A stretch of 64,000 nt of DNA from Eutrophocola sp964503965 (GCA_964503965.1 CAZDCK010000004.1:62001-126000), one strand, 5' to 3'. Shown: positions 8,699-18,587, counted from the first letter of the stretch. The notes: generated by a model from the letters alone, not told the origin. Program-made: numbers and translations.

Positions 8699-9979
8699 TC
8701 AGATTGTCAGCACAGCGTTGCTGTCACCAAAACTACGTGCCGGGATATCCAGTTTTTCGAACATACCGGTTAACAGGTTTGACATGGGCGTACCCAGGCC
8801 TGCTCGAATATGACGGCCGCCCCGTAAACGACCCGATGCGCCGCCAGCCAGTAACAAGGGCAGGGGATCATGGTCGTGCTGATTGGAGTTGCTCATGCCA
8901 CTGCCGTAAAGCACCATCGAATGGTCCAGTAATGAGCCATCGCCATCGGGCGTCTCGCTGAGTTTTTTCAGAAAGTAGCCTATGGTTGAGCTGGTATGGA
9001 AAGCATTAAGTTGGGACAGGCGTTCGATATTTGCCGGCACTTCCGAATGGTGCGAAAGATTATGGAAAGGCTCGTTGATACCACTCTCACCATACACCCG
9101 GTTGCTGATCTCCTTGGCCACCATGAAAGTTGAGATGCGGGTGATTTCCGCCTGCCAGGCCAGAGTCAGTAAATCGAACATCATCTTTGAATGCTCCACA
9201 AAGCTGGCAGGAATACCAACCGGCTTGCCCGGTACATCAAGTTCATTGACTCCCGACGTGCTCGCCAGTTGCAGTCGCCGTTCAATTTCACGCACGTCTT
9301 CCAGGTAGCGCTCCAGGCGGGGCTTGTCAGCAGAGGGCAGAGTTCGCTGCAGCTTGGCCACATCGTCTACCACCGCATCAAGCAGGCTCTTTTTCAATTC
9401 TGCCCGTGCGGCACGTTCTTCCGCCGTACTGCCATCACCAAACAGGCGTTCAAACACGATCTGTGGATTCTGCTCCATGGGCAGTGGGGTTTCCGGCGTC
9501 TGAAAGGAAATGGAGCTGGCGTCGTCGAGAGACAGCTCCAGAGAGGGAATCGGTGTGTCCTGACCGATTTGTTGTGCAACATACTGGTCAAACGAGGTAG
9601 GTGTTGGCCCGGTGCCCGGCTCCTGACCCGTCAGCCAGGTTTGTGATGAGCGGGCATGGTTGGCGCCGGCAGAGGCATCATCCCCATAGGCTGCGGGCAG
9701 ACGCATGTCACTGATCACATTAAGCTGATCGCGAAAGGGTTCGAGGGATTTCAGCGTTTGGGGAAAGTCAAAGCCCGTACCATCAGTAGACGGCGTCCAG
9801 TATTTCATCACCGCACCATGGGCAATGTAGATGCAGACCAGGCGCGAGCGGGGTGTAGCCAGGTTCTGTGCTGATACCCCGGCTGGAATCATGGCATCCA
9901 GTAACGGCAGGGCAATGATACTGCCAGTGCCTCGCAGGAAGTGACGACGTGACAAGTGTTTTTTGGTTAGAAAGTGCAT
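8699..9979 (-). CDS. Tat-exported DUF1552-family protein
   Basis: About 426 residues from the ATG at 9977-9979. This start is preferred over the longer frame reaching 10057 because it has an AGGAGA site about 7 bases upstream and puts the twin-arginine signal (SRRHFLRGTGSIIALPLLDAMIPA) at the N-terminus, as in other DUF1552 proteins. The body carries family features such as LVCIYIAHGAVMKYWTP, a NHARSSQTWLTG segment, and a C-terminal YGSGMSNSNQHDHDPLPLLLAGG block resembling alkaline-phosphatase-superfamily/DUF1501-like proteins. Such genes commonly sit beside DUF1592/DUF1588-type c-type cytochrome proteins, as here (19 bases downstream of one). The biochemical function of the family is not established. 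Confidence 0.88.
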   Translation of the reverse strand: MHFLTKKHLSRRHFLRGTGSIIALPLLDAMIPAGVSAQNLATPRSRLVCIYIAHGAVMKYWTPSTDGTGFDFPQTLKSLEPFRDQLNVISDMRLPAAYGDDASAGANHARSSQTWLTGQEPGTGPTPTSFDQYVAQQIGQDTPIPSLELSLDDASSISFQTPETPLPMEQNPQIVFERLFGDGSTAEERAARAELKKSLLDAVVDDVAKLQRTLPSADKPRLERYLEDVREIERRLQLASTSGVNELDVPGKPVGIPASFVEHSKMMFDLLTLAWQAEITRISTFMVAKEISNRVYGESGINEPFHNLSHHSEVPANIERLSQLNAFHTSSTIGYFLKKLSETPDGDGSLLDHSMVLYGSGMSNSNQHDHDPLPLLLAGGASGRLRGGRHIRAGLGTPMSNLLTGMFEKLDIPARSFGDSNAVLTI

Positions 9980-9998
9980 GAGTCTTCTCCTGTCCCGT

Positions 9999-12317
9999 TC
10001 AACGTTCAGCCACAGTGGTGATGGGCGCCTCGACGATTTTCTTGCGAAAGGGGGCACTCTCTACGATACCCAGCACAATATCAGAGAAACGATACTGGTT
10101 GGCAGCTGTACTGTTGGCGATCTTGCGTACAGCGGACATATCGGGTGAATGCAGGTGGCGCCCAAGCGCATAGGCAAGCAGTTTTTCGATAAAGTTGGAT
10201 GCGACGGCATCACCGCGATCAAGTATTGCGTTTCGCAGGGCTACGGGTCCATCGATTGGTGTACCATCGATTAACTCAGTGAGCGTGTTCAGCGCATAGC
10301 CATTCTCCCGGGTGCGCCAGCGACCAATGAGGTCAAAATTTTCCAGCGCCAGCCCAATAGGGTCCATGATCTGGTGACATGCCGCACAGGAAGGATTGGC
10401 GCGGTGCAACTCCAGACGTTCGCGCAAGGTATTGACGACAATACCAGCCGGTACCTTGTCATTGGTCAGGTCGGTTTCTACACCGGGTGGCGGCGTGGGT
10501 ACCGGCGCGCCCATGATATCTTCCACAATCCAGGCGCCGCGCACGACAGGCGAAGTCCGGTTGGCGACAGAGGTCGCGGTGAGAATGCTGCCATGACCGA
10601 GAAGGCCGCGACGGGGACTATCCGCTGGCAGTGCTACACGGCGCATATAGTCGCCACGCACATCCGGGATTTCATAATGGGATGCCAGGCGCTCATTAAG
10701 CCATGTGTAATCGCTGTCAATCAGGCTCAGCACGCCGCGATCTTCAAGCACCATATCCAGGAACATCATTTCGGTTTGTTGACGGAAGGCGCTCAATAAT
10801 TGTGCATCGAACGCCCGGTCGTCTGGCTGTGCCACATCGAGCTCTCGCAGCTTTAACCACTGGCTGGCAAAATTACTGACCAGCGCTTCAGCCCGGGGAT
10901 CTTGCAGCATGCGATGGACCTGAGCCTCCAGGATGTCGCGCTCATGCAGGCTACCCGCACTTGCCAGGTTAAGCAGCTCCTCATCGGGGATGCTGCTCCA
11001 CAGGAAGAAGGAAAGCCGCGAGGCCAACTCAACATCAGTGATCGCATAGACCGATCCCGGTGCCAGTTCGTCAGGTGTTTGTTCTACCTGGTAGAGAAAG
11101 CGCGGGTCCATCAACAGACGTGCGATGGCATACTGTATGCCTGCCTCAAAGCCCTCGAGTTCTTGTCCCTTATCATAGAATGCCAGCAGCTCGGCTACTT
11201 CATCAGACTCCGCTGCTATTGGCTGACGCCAACCACGGGTCGCCAACCGGGTAAGAATTTCACGCGCGCAGCCCCGTGCTTCGCTATCCACTTGAGGATA
11301 GCAAGAGAAGATGGTCCGACGGCTGGGAGTATCGCCTGCTCCGCTGATCTCAAAGGGGCCGTTAATCTTGATACTGACGACATCGCCATCCCTGTTGAAC
11401 GCATCAAAGTACTCATTCACTCCTGGACAGCGTTTGACGTCCTGCTTCGCCACTGCAATGTTGTGGGCACCGGCACTGATTGGCAGTTGGAAGTTTCTGG
11501 GATCATCAAGTTCCAGCAGTTCTCCATCAATACTCACCACAAGTTGATAGTCATCGGAAGAACAAAAGGGATTGCCACCAAAGAAGCCACCCCCGCCAGG
11601 ATTGATAGTGAACTGGTAACGCGCGTCCAGCGGGAAGTTGTGGCTTATCGCCAGACCACCACGGGAACCCAACGGCAAGCCTTCGGTCGTACTGCCTGTG
11701 CTCGCATCGTAGCTCACCTCGTAGGGAATCAGTGACAGGTCTCCCACCGCTTCTCGACTGATGCGCATGGCAGCACCGGCATAGGCTTCAATTAAAGTGG
11801 GTGAAACGCTGAGTAATTCCAGGTTGTTATCAAAACCTTCTCCTGCTGTCTCTGCTGGTATGGAGGCCACGACATGGGAGGCGTCAAACTGAAGCAGGTC
11901 ACGGATGGCATTGCGGTATTCGTCGCGATTCAGTCGCGCGAGCCCTTCATTGCCAGGGTTCATGTCGCGGTCGTATTCAATATCCAGCGCAGTCCCCAGG
12001 TTGTTGGCGAACGCGTCCAGTTCAGTCCGGGGAGGGCGAGGCTTTCCCGCAGGAGGCATCATGCCGGTACGTATCTTGCGAATCGCAAGCTCCCAGGTAT
12101 CTGCATCTTCAGCCAATGAATCGTGAGTCAGCAGGTCAAAAGCAGTGCCGCCAGCAAAATCCTCAAAGTTGTGACACTCTGTGCAATACTGATCGAGCAG
12201 ATCCCAGTCGACTTTTGCTTGAGCAGCGGCAGTTCCTGCCACCAGCAAGGTGATTGGAAGAAAATACCAGGCTGTTGGTCGGGCATTGCATGTCACTGCA
12301 TAACGCGAAGAAGTCAT
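9999..12317 (-). CDS. Exported di-heme DUF1587/1595/1592/1588/1585 protein
   Basis: 772 residues with a signal peptide to about residue 34 (TAAAQA). Two heme c motifs are visible: CTECH (45-49) near the N-terminus and CAACH (644-648), the latter followed by MDPIGLALENFD, the DUF1588 hallmark. Intermediate blocks match the usual order: GLARLNRDEYRNAIRDLL (DUF1587), LASRLSFFLWSSIPDEELL (DUF1592/1595) and a C-terminal DUF1585 segment (FIEKLLAYALGRHL). The family is frequent in planctomycetes and some marine gammaproteobacteria and is usually paired with DUF1552, as here. It is presumably a periplasmic redox protein; substrate unknown. Second gene of the operon, 30 bases after the aldehyde dehydrogenase. 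Confidence 0.9.
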   Translation of the reverse strand: MTSSRYAVTCNARPTAWYFLPITLLVAGTAAAQAKVDWDLLDQYCTECHNFEDFAGGTAFDLLTHDSLAEDADTWELAIRKIRTGMMPPAGKPRPPRTELDAFANNLGTALDIEYDRDMNPGNEGLARLNRDEYRNAIRDLLQFDASHVVASIPAETAGEGFDNNLELLSVSPTLIEAYAGAAMRISREAVGDLSLIPYEVSYDASTGSTTEGLPLGSRGGLAISHNFPLDARYQFTINPGGGGFFGGNPFCSSDDYQLVVSIDGELLELDDPRNFQLPISAGAHNIAVAKQDVKRCPGVNEYFDAFNRDGDVVSIKINGPFEISGAGDTPSRRTIFSCYPQVDSEARGCAREILTRLATRGWRQPIAAESDEVAELLAFYDKGQELEGFEAGIQYAIARLLMDPRFLYQVEQTPDELAPGSVYAITDVELASRLSFFLWSSIPDEELLNLASAGSLHERDILEAQVHRMLQDPRAEALVSNFASQWLKLRELDVAQPDDRAFDAQLLSAFRQQTEMMFLDMVLEDRGVLSLIDSDYTWLNERLASHYEIPDVRGDYMRRVALPADSPRRGLLGHGSILTATSVANRTSPVVRGAWIVEDIMGAPVPTPPPGVETDLTNDKVPAGIVVNTLRERLELHRANPSCAACHQIMDPIGLALENFDLIGRWRTRENGYALNTLTELIDGTPIDGPVALRNAILDRGDAVASNFIEKLLAYALGRHLHSPDMSAVRKIANSTAANQYRFSDIVLGIVESAPFRKKIVEAPITTVAER

Positions 12318-12347
12318 GGGAATGGATCCTGGGTTATTCGTTACCGG

Positions 12348-13826
12348 CTAAAACGGATATTGGGGTGGCGTGTCCTTGATCGTCATCCACTGCCAGCGTG
12401 TATATTCCTCCAGATCGGCGGGGCCTCCGACCGAGGCTCCGCTTCCCGCGACTCCGGGAGCGCCGAACGGATTGTTGGCATCGTCATTGACCGTTTGATC
12501 ATTGACATGCACCAGCCCTGATTTCAACTGGCTTGCCACGCGATTGGCGCGGCCTACCGACTGGGAGATCACACCGCTGGACAGTGAGCCTTCATGCCTG
12601 TTGGCCAGGGCGATTACTTCCTCATCGGTATCGAAACAAATGATGTTGGCTATCGGGCCAAAGGTTTCCACGTCAAACGCGGGCATGCCGGGTTTGACAC
12701 CGGAGAGCACCGTCGCCTGGTGGAAGAGACCGTCGTTTTCACCACCGGTTTCAATTTTTGCGCCTGCCTCGACAGACGCAGAAAGAATTGATTTCACCCG
12801 CTCAAGCTGTTTCTGGTTAATCACGGGGCCCAGAGCAACCTGACCCGTCGCCGGATTACCCACGGGCATATGCGAAGCTTTTTCAGCCAGTTTTGCGACG
12901 AACTGATCATGGATGCCCTTTTGTACAAAAATGCGGCTGGAGGCCATACAGATCTGTCCCTGATGGAAAAAGGCGCCGAATGCGGCATTATTGACCGCAG
13001 CATCAATATCGGCATCATCAAGAATGATGAGCGCGTTGTTGCCGCCAAGCTCCAATGACACTTTCTTCAGATGATGACCGGCCAGCTCGCCGACACGTCG
13101 GCCGACAGCGGTGGAACCGGTAAACTGGATCATCTGAACCAGGGGATTGGTACACAGCGCTTCGCCGGCTTCCGCGGCGCCCGGCAGGACATGGAACACG
13201 CCCTTGGGCAATCCTGCGTCCTCCAGCGCGCGGGCAATGGCGAAGCCGCCGCCCACCGGTGTTTGGGGATCGGGTTTGATCACCACGGTATTACCACAGG
13301 CCAGTGCCGGGGCGACAGCACGCATGGAAAGCACCAGGGGAAAATTGAATGGGGAGATGATGCCGACGACCCCTCTGGGGACTCGCTTGGCCATGCTGAT
13401 GCAATCTGGGCCTTTCAGGCTTTGCAGTATTTCGCCACGCGGTGCGGTGGCAAGGTGGGCTGCATTGTGCAGGATGGCGACCGCTTCGTTAACTTCGTGC
13501 TGACCTTTGGGAATGATGCCGCCGGATTCAAGGGCCACATAGGTGGCTATTTCCTCGAAATTTTCCTGCAATATGGTGGCCGCCTTGAAAAAAATATTGG
13601 CCCTTTCCCGGGCGCCCAGATTGGCCCATTCCTGCTGGACCGCATCCGCTATGACGCAGGCACTGTTGACATCTTCCTGGTTGGCAAATCCGACCGTCGC
13701 CATTGTCTCGCCGGTGCCCGGCTCTGTCACCTCAATGGTTCCTGCTATGGAATCCACCCAGTCACCGTTAAAAATCTTGCCGGTCCAGGCGGACTGTTTC
13801 AGGAACTCATCTTTCAGGTTAGCCAT
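12348..13826 (-). CDS. Aldehyde dehydrogenase, benzaldehyde/vanillin dehydrogenase type
   Basis: 492 residues, cytoplasmic, ALDH superfamily. It has ISPFNFPL (cofactor-side motif), catalytic Glu in LELGGNN and catalytic Cys in GQICMASSR. Overall pattern (RVPRGVVGIISPFNFPLVLSMRAVAPALACGNTVV and HQGQICM) is that of aromatic aldehyde dehydrogenases such as benzaldehyde dehydrogenase, giving the aromatic acid with NAD(P)+. It heads the minus-strand operon followed by the DUF1592, DUF1552, ankyrin and VOC genes, so it probably handles an aldehyde generated by, or related to, that periplasmic system. Vanillin or benzaldehyde would tie it to the VanA-like oxygenase at 644-1681, but linkage is only by proximity. 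Confidence 0.87.
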   Translation of the reverse strand: MANLKDEFLKQSAWTGKIFNGDWVDSIAGTIEVTEPGTGETMATVGFANQEDVNSACVIADAVQQEWANLGARERANIFFKAATILQENFEEIATYVALESGGIIPKGQHEVNEAVAILHNAAHLATAPRGEILQSLKGPDCISMAKRVPRGVVGIISPFNFPLVLSMRAVAPALACGNTVVIKPDPQTPVGGGFAIARALEDAGLPKGVFHVLPGAAEAGEALCTNPLVQMIQFTGSTAVGRRVGELAGHHLKKVSLELGGNNALIILDDADIDAAVNNAAFGAFFHQGQICMASSRIFVQKGIHDQFVAKLAEKASHMPVGNPATGQVALGPVINQKQLERVKSILSASVEAGAKIETGGENDGLFHQATVLSGVKPGMPAFDVETFGPIANIICFDTDEEVIALANRHEGSLSSGVISQSVGRANRVASQLKSGLVHVNDQTVNDDANNPFGAPGVAGSGASVGGPADLEEYTRWQWMTIKDTPPQYPF

Positions 13827-14130
13827 AATCTACTCCAACGTAGGTCAATAAATGGGAAGTCGGACAGGAAGAATAACCAGCCAATCCTGGCCAGTCCAGT
13901 CTGACGTGGTTGCCGGAAAAGCTGTTGTTAACTGGTGTGGTTGGTTGCAAATCAACGAAGTTATAACGTGACACTCACTCCCAATGAATTGAAAAATTAA
14001 AGAATCAAATTTTGCATGCCAATATTTCTTGTACCGGCTTAGAAAAGGGTTGATATCAAAATAGTCAGATATCTCGACTTATTGGGGGTCAAGTAAACTG
14101 TCCCCTTGATTCCGAGTGCAAAATGATCAG
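13827..14130. other. Spacer upstream of the ALDH operon
   Basis: About 300 bases without a gene. The part next to 13826 should hold the operon promoter; no obvious -35/-10 pair stands out. A GGGG...CCCC element (GGGGTCAAGTAAACTGTCCCC, 14083-14103) resembles short dispersed intergenic elements but has no clear partner here. Confidence 0.35.
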
Positions 14131-16095
14131 TTAGCGCCGGTCGCGGGGACCGTAGTGTGGCAGTTCCAGACCACGTTCGTAGGCGCCCAGATCCGGCGCG
14201 GCACCGGTATAGCCATCATTGATATTGGGTAATACCTGGCCTGAATCGATAGCCGCATTCCCCTGTTTCAGGCTGAAATTCACCGGGGCTGGATCATGCA
14301 ATTGCCAGGGCTCATCCCTGTCCAGAGCGGGAACATTTTCAAATATGCTGTAGTTCACCAACACACTGTTGCCATCCTGGCCGGTTGCGGCACTGTATTC
14401 GGACAAACTACGGTATTCACCTTTCACAAGTTCGTCGTAATTCACCCGCTTATCAGCAGCAGGACCGCTCCAGGAAAAATTCATTGCCCCGGGTCTGGTC
14501 ATGAATCCGTTGTAATCAGAACTGGAATAATCAGTAAAGGTGTCCATCCCGAACACTGCCTCTGCGGCGCCCTGTCGCAGGACGAGATTATTGCGAAAAT
14601 GGATATTGCCGACCGGTCCCATGGGCAGCACTTCTGACGTAAAGGTGTTGTGATATACAAGAATACCCGCGCTGCTGGCAGTGAACTTTGTACTCCCGCT
14701 TTCGGGAGCGTGGTAAACCACATTGCGGATGAAATAGACCGGCCCGCTGAATCCGGGCTGCACGCTCAACGCCCTGTGGCCCTGGTTGAAACAGCGGTTC
14801 CTGAGGACACGGATATTGTACATGGCACCGTCGGTTTCGATGCAGTTGTCATCGACATTGGTAATGTCGTTGTTGTAAATATCGATGGATACCGGCATCC
14901 GTTCGCGAATGATGTCCGGATTGCCATCCGGCGCACCATAGGTGGCATGGTCAATACCGTCATGAAAATTGGCCACATAATTGTGGGCAATGACATGACC
15001 GGAGCCGTAAACCTTGACAGCCAATTCCGATACAACCGGCGTGGGATATCCGGGTGTTCCTTGCCAGGTGCGGCCAATCCAGCCCTCCAGCCGGTCAGGA
15101 TGGCTTTTGCCAATGAAGACATTGTCGGCAATATAAAAGTCTTTCGAGCCGGACCAGTCTGTGTAGATGCCCCGACCCACCTGCTCGAAACGGCTGTTCC
15201 TGACCACCAGACCAACGGCGCCGGCAAGTCCCTTGTAGCCGGCCTGGATGCCGACTTCGGTATTACGGATGGTAATACCCTCGAAGTAGATATAGTCGGC
15301 GGCCATGACATCAAACAGCACATGATTGCCATTGCCATCAAAAATCACCTCACCGTCTCCGGCGGCAACGATGGCAATAGGCCTGTCAGGCGTACCACCC
15401 TGGCGCAGGCGATAGGTCCCATCGAACAGCAGACCGGATGGATTGGCATATCGATAGCGGTCGGCCTTGTATTCCCCGGCATGCACCTTGATGGTATCGC
15501 CGGGCTGAACCCTGGGCGGGTAGGCATTGAACCAGTCTGCCCCGTTGGCACGGGTGTAAAACGCATTCAACAACCCGGTGAACGCCGGCTGCTCCTTCTC
15601 GCCCGTATGGCCCACGGGGTAAACATGAAAAGTGCGGCCGTTTTCCGCAGGTGACGGTTCCGCTCGTGTGCGAACGGTGACCAGTTTTTCCTCATGCAGG
15701 TCATTGTCCGGGTCGGTGAGTGTGAGTTTCACCTGGTAAGCGGTGTCAGCTGCCAGATCGAAAATGCTGCCGGCAAACATGTTTGGCGAGGTGTAATCAA
15801 AGGCATTGTAGACTTGCCGCATTTCCTCGTTCTGGATACGCAGCAATGGCAAACCCTCGTGCCAGGCTGATGTGCCCTCGACCCGGTACTCCAATGAAAC
15901 GGCTGCATTGCGGTTGTCATCGCCCTGGATATACCACTCAAATCCCAGCGCCATCAGCGTCGATGGTTCGATGACAAGATCCCCGGCCATGGTGGCCTCC
16001 TGCGCCCTGGCCGGGGCTGTAAAAATGGCAAGGCAGGTCATGCAAAGCAGTCCCTGCATCAGCGAATATTTGGCTTTCGACAGGGCGGAATGCAT
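14131..16095 (-). CDS. Secreted right-handed beta-helix protein with N-terminal Ig/FN3-like domain (family 2, copy A)
   Basis: 654 residues, signal peptide 1-31 (PARAQ). An N-terminal beta-sandwich-like region (about 38-150: LGFEWYIQGDDNRNAAVSLEYR ... YQVKLTLTDPD) is followed by a parallel beta-helix with PbH1-type turns (YIYFEGITIRNTEVGIQ, VVRNSRFEQVGRGIYTDWSG, HVIAHNYVANFHDGIDHATYG, IRVLRNRCFNQGHRALS). The C-terminus APDLGAYERGLELPHYGPR is almost repeated in the homologue at 36883-39015. The fold suggests polysaccharide lyase or hydrolase activity, but I cannot assign a family or catalytic residues. It is distinct from the CEMIP-like proteins (no G8 domain). Confidence 0.82.
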   Translation of the reverse strand: MHSALSKAKYSLMQGLLCMTCLAIFTAPARAQEATMAGDLVIEPSTLMALGFEWYIQGDDNRNAAVSLEYRVEGTSAWHEGLPLLRIQNEEMRQVYNAFDYTSPNMFAGSIFDLAADTAYQVKLTLTDPDNDLHEEKLVTVRTRAEPSPAENGRTFHVYPVGHTGEKEQPAFTGLLNAFYTRANGADWFNAYPPRVQPGDTIKVHAGEYKADRYRYANPSGLLFDGTYRLRQGGTPDRPIAIVAAGDGEVIFDGNGNHVLFDVMAADYIYFEGITIRNTEVGIQAGYKGLAGAVGLVVRNSRFEQVGRGIYTDWSGSKDFYIADNVFIGKSHPDRLEGWIGRTWQGTPGYPTPVVSELAVKVYGSGHVIAHNYVANFHDGIDHATYGAPDGNPDIIRERMPVSIDIYNNDITNVDDNCIETDGAMYNIRVLRNRCFNQGHRALSVQPGFSGPVYFIRNVVYHAPESGSTKFTASSAGILVYHNTFTSEVLPMGPVGNIHFRNNLVLRQGAAEAVFGMDTFTDYSSSDYNGFMTRPGAMNFSWSGPAADKRVNYDELVKGEYRSLSEYSAATGQDGNSVLVNYSIFENVPALDRDEPWQLHDPAPVNFSLKQGNAAIDSGQVLPNINDGYTGAAPDLGAYERGLELPHYGPRDRR

Positions 16096-16284
16096 GGCGT
16101 ACCTCTTGTTGCTTCATGATTGGTCACAGGCAAGTTAGGTTTTCCCGACAACGGAGTCAATATTCACATTGATAATATATAGGGAGGCCCTTTCCACGTG
16201 TCTGTCCACTTCGCCCTTGACGGCAAAGCATATTGGTGCAAACTTTAGTCTGCCTGTTTTTTTAACCGCCAGAGAGTATTTATC

Positions 16285-17169
16285 ATGAAAATTTCTGCTT
16301 CCTTCCTGTTGTTATTGTTAACCATCGGCATCAGCGGGGTATCTGCAGCCCAGGATATGCCGCTGGATTACGATGCCTATGTAAGGGATTTCAATTCCGG
16401 CAATGACGAGGGGCTGGTTGAGAAATATTTTGCTGAAGATACCGTGATGATTAGTGGCAGTGGTGAGTTTCGTGGCCATGCCGGCATGAAGGAGTTTCTT
16501 GCCTGGGCCCATGATGGTGTCCGTGAAATTCTCAGGCCGGTCAATATTGCCTACGATGACAGCAATATTTTTGTGGAAGTGGATATGGATTTCGTCGCGT
16601 CGAAAGAACGCCCCGATTTTCCTTTTGGTCACATGCTACCGGGCGATATTGTCACGGTGAAGTTTCTGGTCCATTACATTATTAATGAAGACGGTCTCAT
16701 CCAGGAGTTGCAGACCATGACCTGGCAGCCGGAGAGAGAGGTCAGCAAGATTCCCCGCCTGGGTGAGCATCCTGGACAGAAAGCCGCATTCCTCGCCTAT
16801 ACAAGGGCTTTCAGTGCCGGTTTACCGGAACAGTATTCTGCTTTTTACACCGATGATGTGGTCCTGGAATTACCTTCTGTTGGCACAATTACAGGCAAAC
16901 AGGGGATTGTGGATTTCTATACGGACATGTTTGTGTCAGTGCAGGAGTCACTTGAAATCAATACCGTGATTTATGACGAGCATGCCATCGTCGGAGATTT
17001 TGTCAGTGTGTTTACGGCTTCAGTGGATGCGCCTGATTTTACTGTCGGTCCGCTCAAGGCAGGAGAACAGTACCGGGTTCCTGTCCTGGTCTATTACACG
17101 CTGGAAAACGGTCTTATCAGCCACATCCGTGTGGCACGCATGGGAGAAACTGTATTGAATCGCCCTTGA
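16285..17169 (+). CDS. Exported double SnoaL/NTF2-like protein
   Basis: 294 residues with signal peptide 1-22. Two NTF2/SnoaL-like domains in tandem: about 28-150 (YDAYVRDFNSGNDEGLVEKYFAEDTVMI...GMKEFLAWAHDG) and about 165-290 (YTRAFSAGLPEQYSAFYTDDVVLELP...GIVDFYTDMF). SnoaL folds serve as small-molecule isomerases/cyclases or non-catalytic binding proteins. Here export is unusual but recurs at 45834-46433. Divergent from beta-helix copy A with a 189-base gap. Function unknown. Confidence 0.8.
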   Translation: MKISASFLLLLLTIGISGVSAAQDMPLDYDAYVRDFNSGNDEGLVEKYFAEDTVMISGSGEFRGHAGMKEFLAWAHDGVREILRPVNIAYDDSNIFVEVDMDFVASKERPDFPFGHMLPGDIVTVKFLVHYIINEDGLIQELQTMTWQPEREVSKIPRLGEHPGQKAAFLAYTRAFSAGLPEQYSAFYTDDVVLELPSVGTITGKQGIVDFYTDMFVSVQESLEINTVIYDEHAIVGDFVSVFTASVDAPDFTVGPLKAGEQYRVPVLVYYTLENGLISHIRVARMGETVLNRP

Positions 17170-17418
17170 TTTCCGGAGTGACAGGTTCAATTGAAGAATT
17201 AACTGGTCGAACCATTCCGAGACTGGCGCACCAAGTCAATTTCCAGCTGATAGTTCAAGTCCAAAGGCTGCAGGTACAGCCCGGGTTCAACGTGATTGGC
17301 AGGTGAACGTTCGTTGATCGTGTTGCGTGTGGCCACTGATACATCGGGATCACCCCCAAAGCGTTTGCCCATGGAAACACCGGGGCGGTTGTTCCTCCTG
17401 TCTCCTGTTTTCAGGGCC

Positions 17419-18345
17419 TTATTCGATCAGGGCTTTCAGTGGTTCTATCACCGCCTCGGCCCAGAGCCGGTAACCACGGGTAGTCGGGTGCAGGCCGTCA
17501 CTCATGATTTCCACCGGGATGTCACCGTTTGAATCCAGGAATATCTCGCCTATATCCCGGTAGAAGACCGACTCGCCGTCATCCAGCCTGGCAATAATAC
17601 TGTTCACCCGGCCGAGCTTTTCACGCAGCGGATCATTGTGCGTGCTGCGTGGAAAAATACCCAGCAGCAGAATTTTTGCTGCCGGAAAACGCGTCTGCAA
17701 CTCCAGCACAACGGCACCCACGCCTTCGGCAATTTCTTCCGCCAGGTTGGCACGCGCATTGTTGGTTCCGATCATGAGCATGACCGCCTTCGGACTAAAG
17801 CCTTCACCTTCACCATTTTGCAGCCGGTAAAGCACACCCTGGGTAGTGTCGCCGGCGATGCCGAAGTTGGCCACCTTCATATCCCCGAAGTATTCGTCAA
17901 ACACGGGCTTGCCGGCATAGCGACCACTTTCTGTGCGCCACCAGTCGGTAATGGAGTCGCCCATAAACAGGAGATCGATGTCGCCTGCCCTGGCAACTTC
18001 CAGATTGGCCTGGTGTTTGGCCTCGAAACGGGGGCTGAGGTTGGGAATAATGGCCGTGTTACGGGCAGCGGGTGGCCTGACTTCCAGAAGATAGGGGTAC
18101 TTTTCAAACAGGGCTGCCTCGTTGTTCGACAGGCTGTTCATGAAACCATCAAGCATCTGTTCGGCACGGGAGATTTCCGCTTCGCTGGGCCGTTGCATGA
18201 CTACGGCATCGGGCACTTCGGCGGGCTGGGGGAACCTCGGCTGCGCCTGGGCAAGACCAGCGGTGGTGGCAAGAAGCAGCCCGATCAGGACGCCGCGATG
18301 AATCAAGCTGGAGACAGAAAATGCTGTCACGATGCTTTCCTCCAT
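17419..18345 (-). CDS. Exported SGNH/GDSL esterase, PAF-acetylhydrolase-like
   Basis: 308 residues, signal peptide to about residue 35. SGNH blocks are present: block I FMGDSITDWW (catalytic Ser131), Gly in NFGIAGDTTQG, Asn in MIGTNNAR, and the Asp-x-x-His of SDGLHPTTRGY near the C-terminus. Homologues resembling platelet-activating-factor acetylhydrolase b-subunits often deacetylate glycans. That would suit the neighbouring beta-helix proteins; the substrate is inferred. ATG at 18343-18345. Confidence 0.87.
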   Translation of the reverse strand: MEESIVTAFSVSSLIHRGVLIGLLLATTAGLAQAQPRFPQPAEVPDAVVMQRPSEAEISRAEQMLDGFMNSLSNNEAALFEKYPYLLEVRPPAARNTAIIPNLSPRFEAKHQANLEVARAGDIDLLFMGDSITDWWRTESGRYAGKPVFDEYFGDMKVANFGIAGDTTQGVLYRLQNGEGEGFSPKAVMLMIGTNNARANLAEEIAEGVGAVVLELQTRFPAAKILLLGIFPRSTHNDPLREKLGRVNSIIARLDDGESVFYRDIGEIFLDSNGDIPVEIMSDGLHPTTRGYRLWAEAVIEPLKALIE

Positions 18346-18463
18346 TGATTGGTGAGTTACCAGGTAATTATTAGCATAAACGCCAACCGACTGCCATGCA
18401 GGTGTAGAAAGAACAAACGGTCAATGCCGGTTAGTCTGCCTGAAATAGAAAAGAAATTTGAGG

Positions 18464-18572
18464 ACAGATATTTGGCGTCAGCGTAAAAAACTCTATTGTT
18501 ACTGTGTCCCTAAATAATAATTATCAAGACAATAAATACTGATAGTTTTTATTCTGACCCCAAATATCCTGT
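18464..18572. repeat. Inverted repeat element, MITE/REP-like
   Basis: Two near-complementary arms of about 29 bases: 18464-18492 (ACAGATATTTGGCGTCAG...) and 18544-18572 (whose reverse complement reads ACAGGATATTTGGGGTCAG...), separated by about 50 AT-rich bases with no coding capacity. The whole unit of about 109 bp resembles a miniature non-autonomous mobile element or a REP-type palindrome. No transposase is visible nearby. Confidence 0.6.
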
Positions 18573-18587
18573 TAAATTTATACAAAA

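Noticed and set aside
14650..15654. 334-codon plus-strand frame
   Set aside because: Antisense to the beta-helix protein; no signal peptide, no domain, repetitive content mirroring the helix turns.
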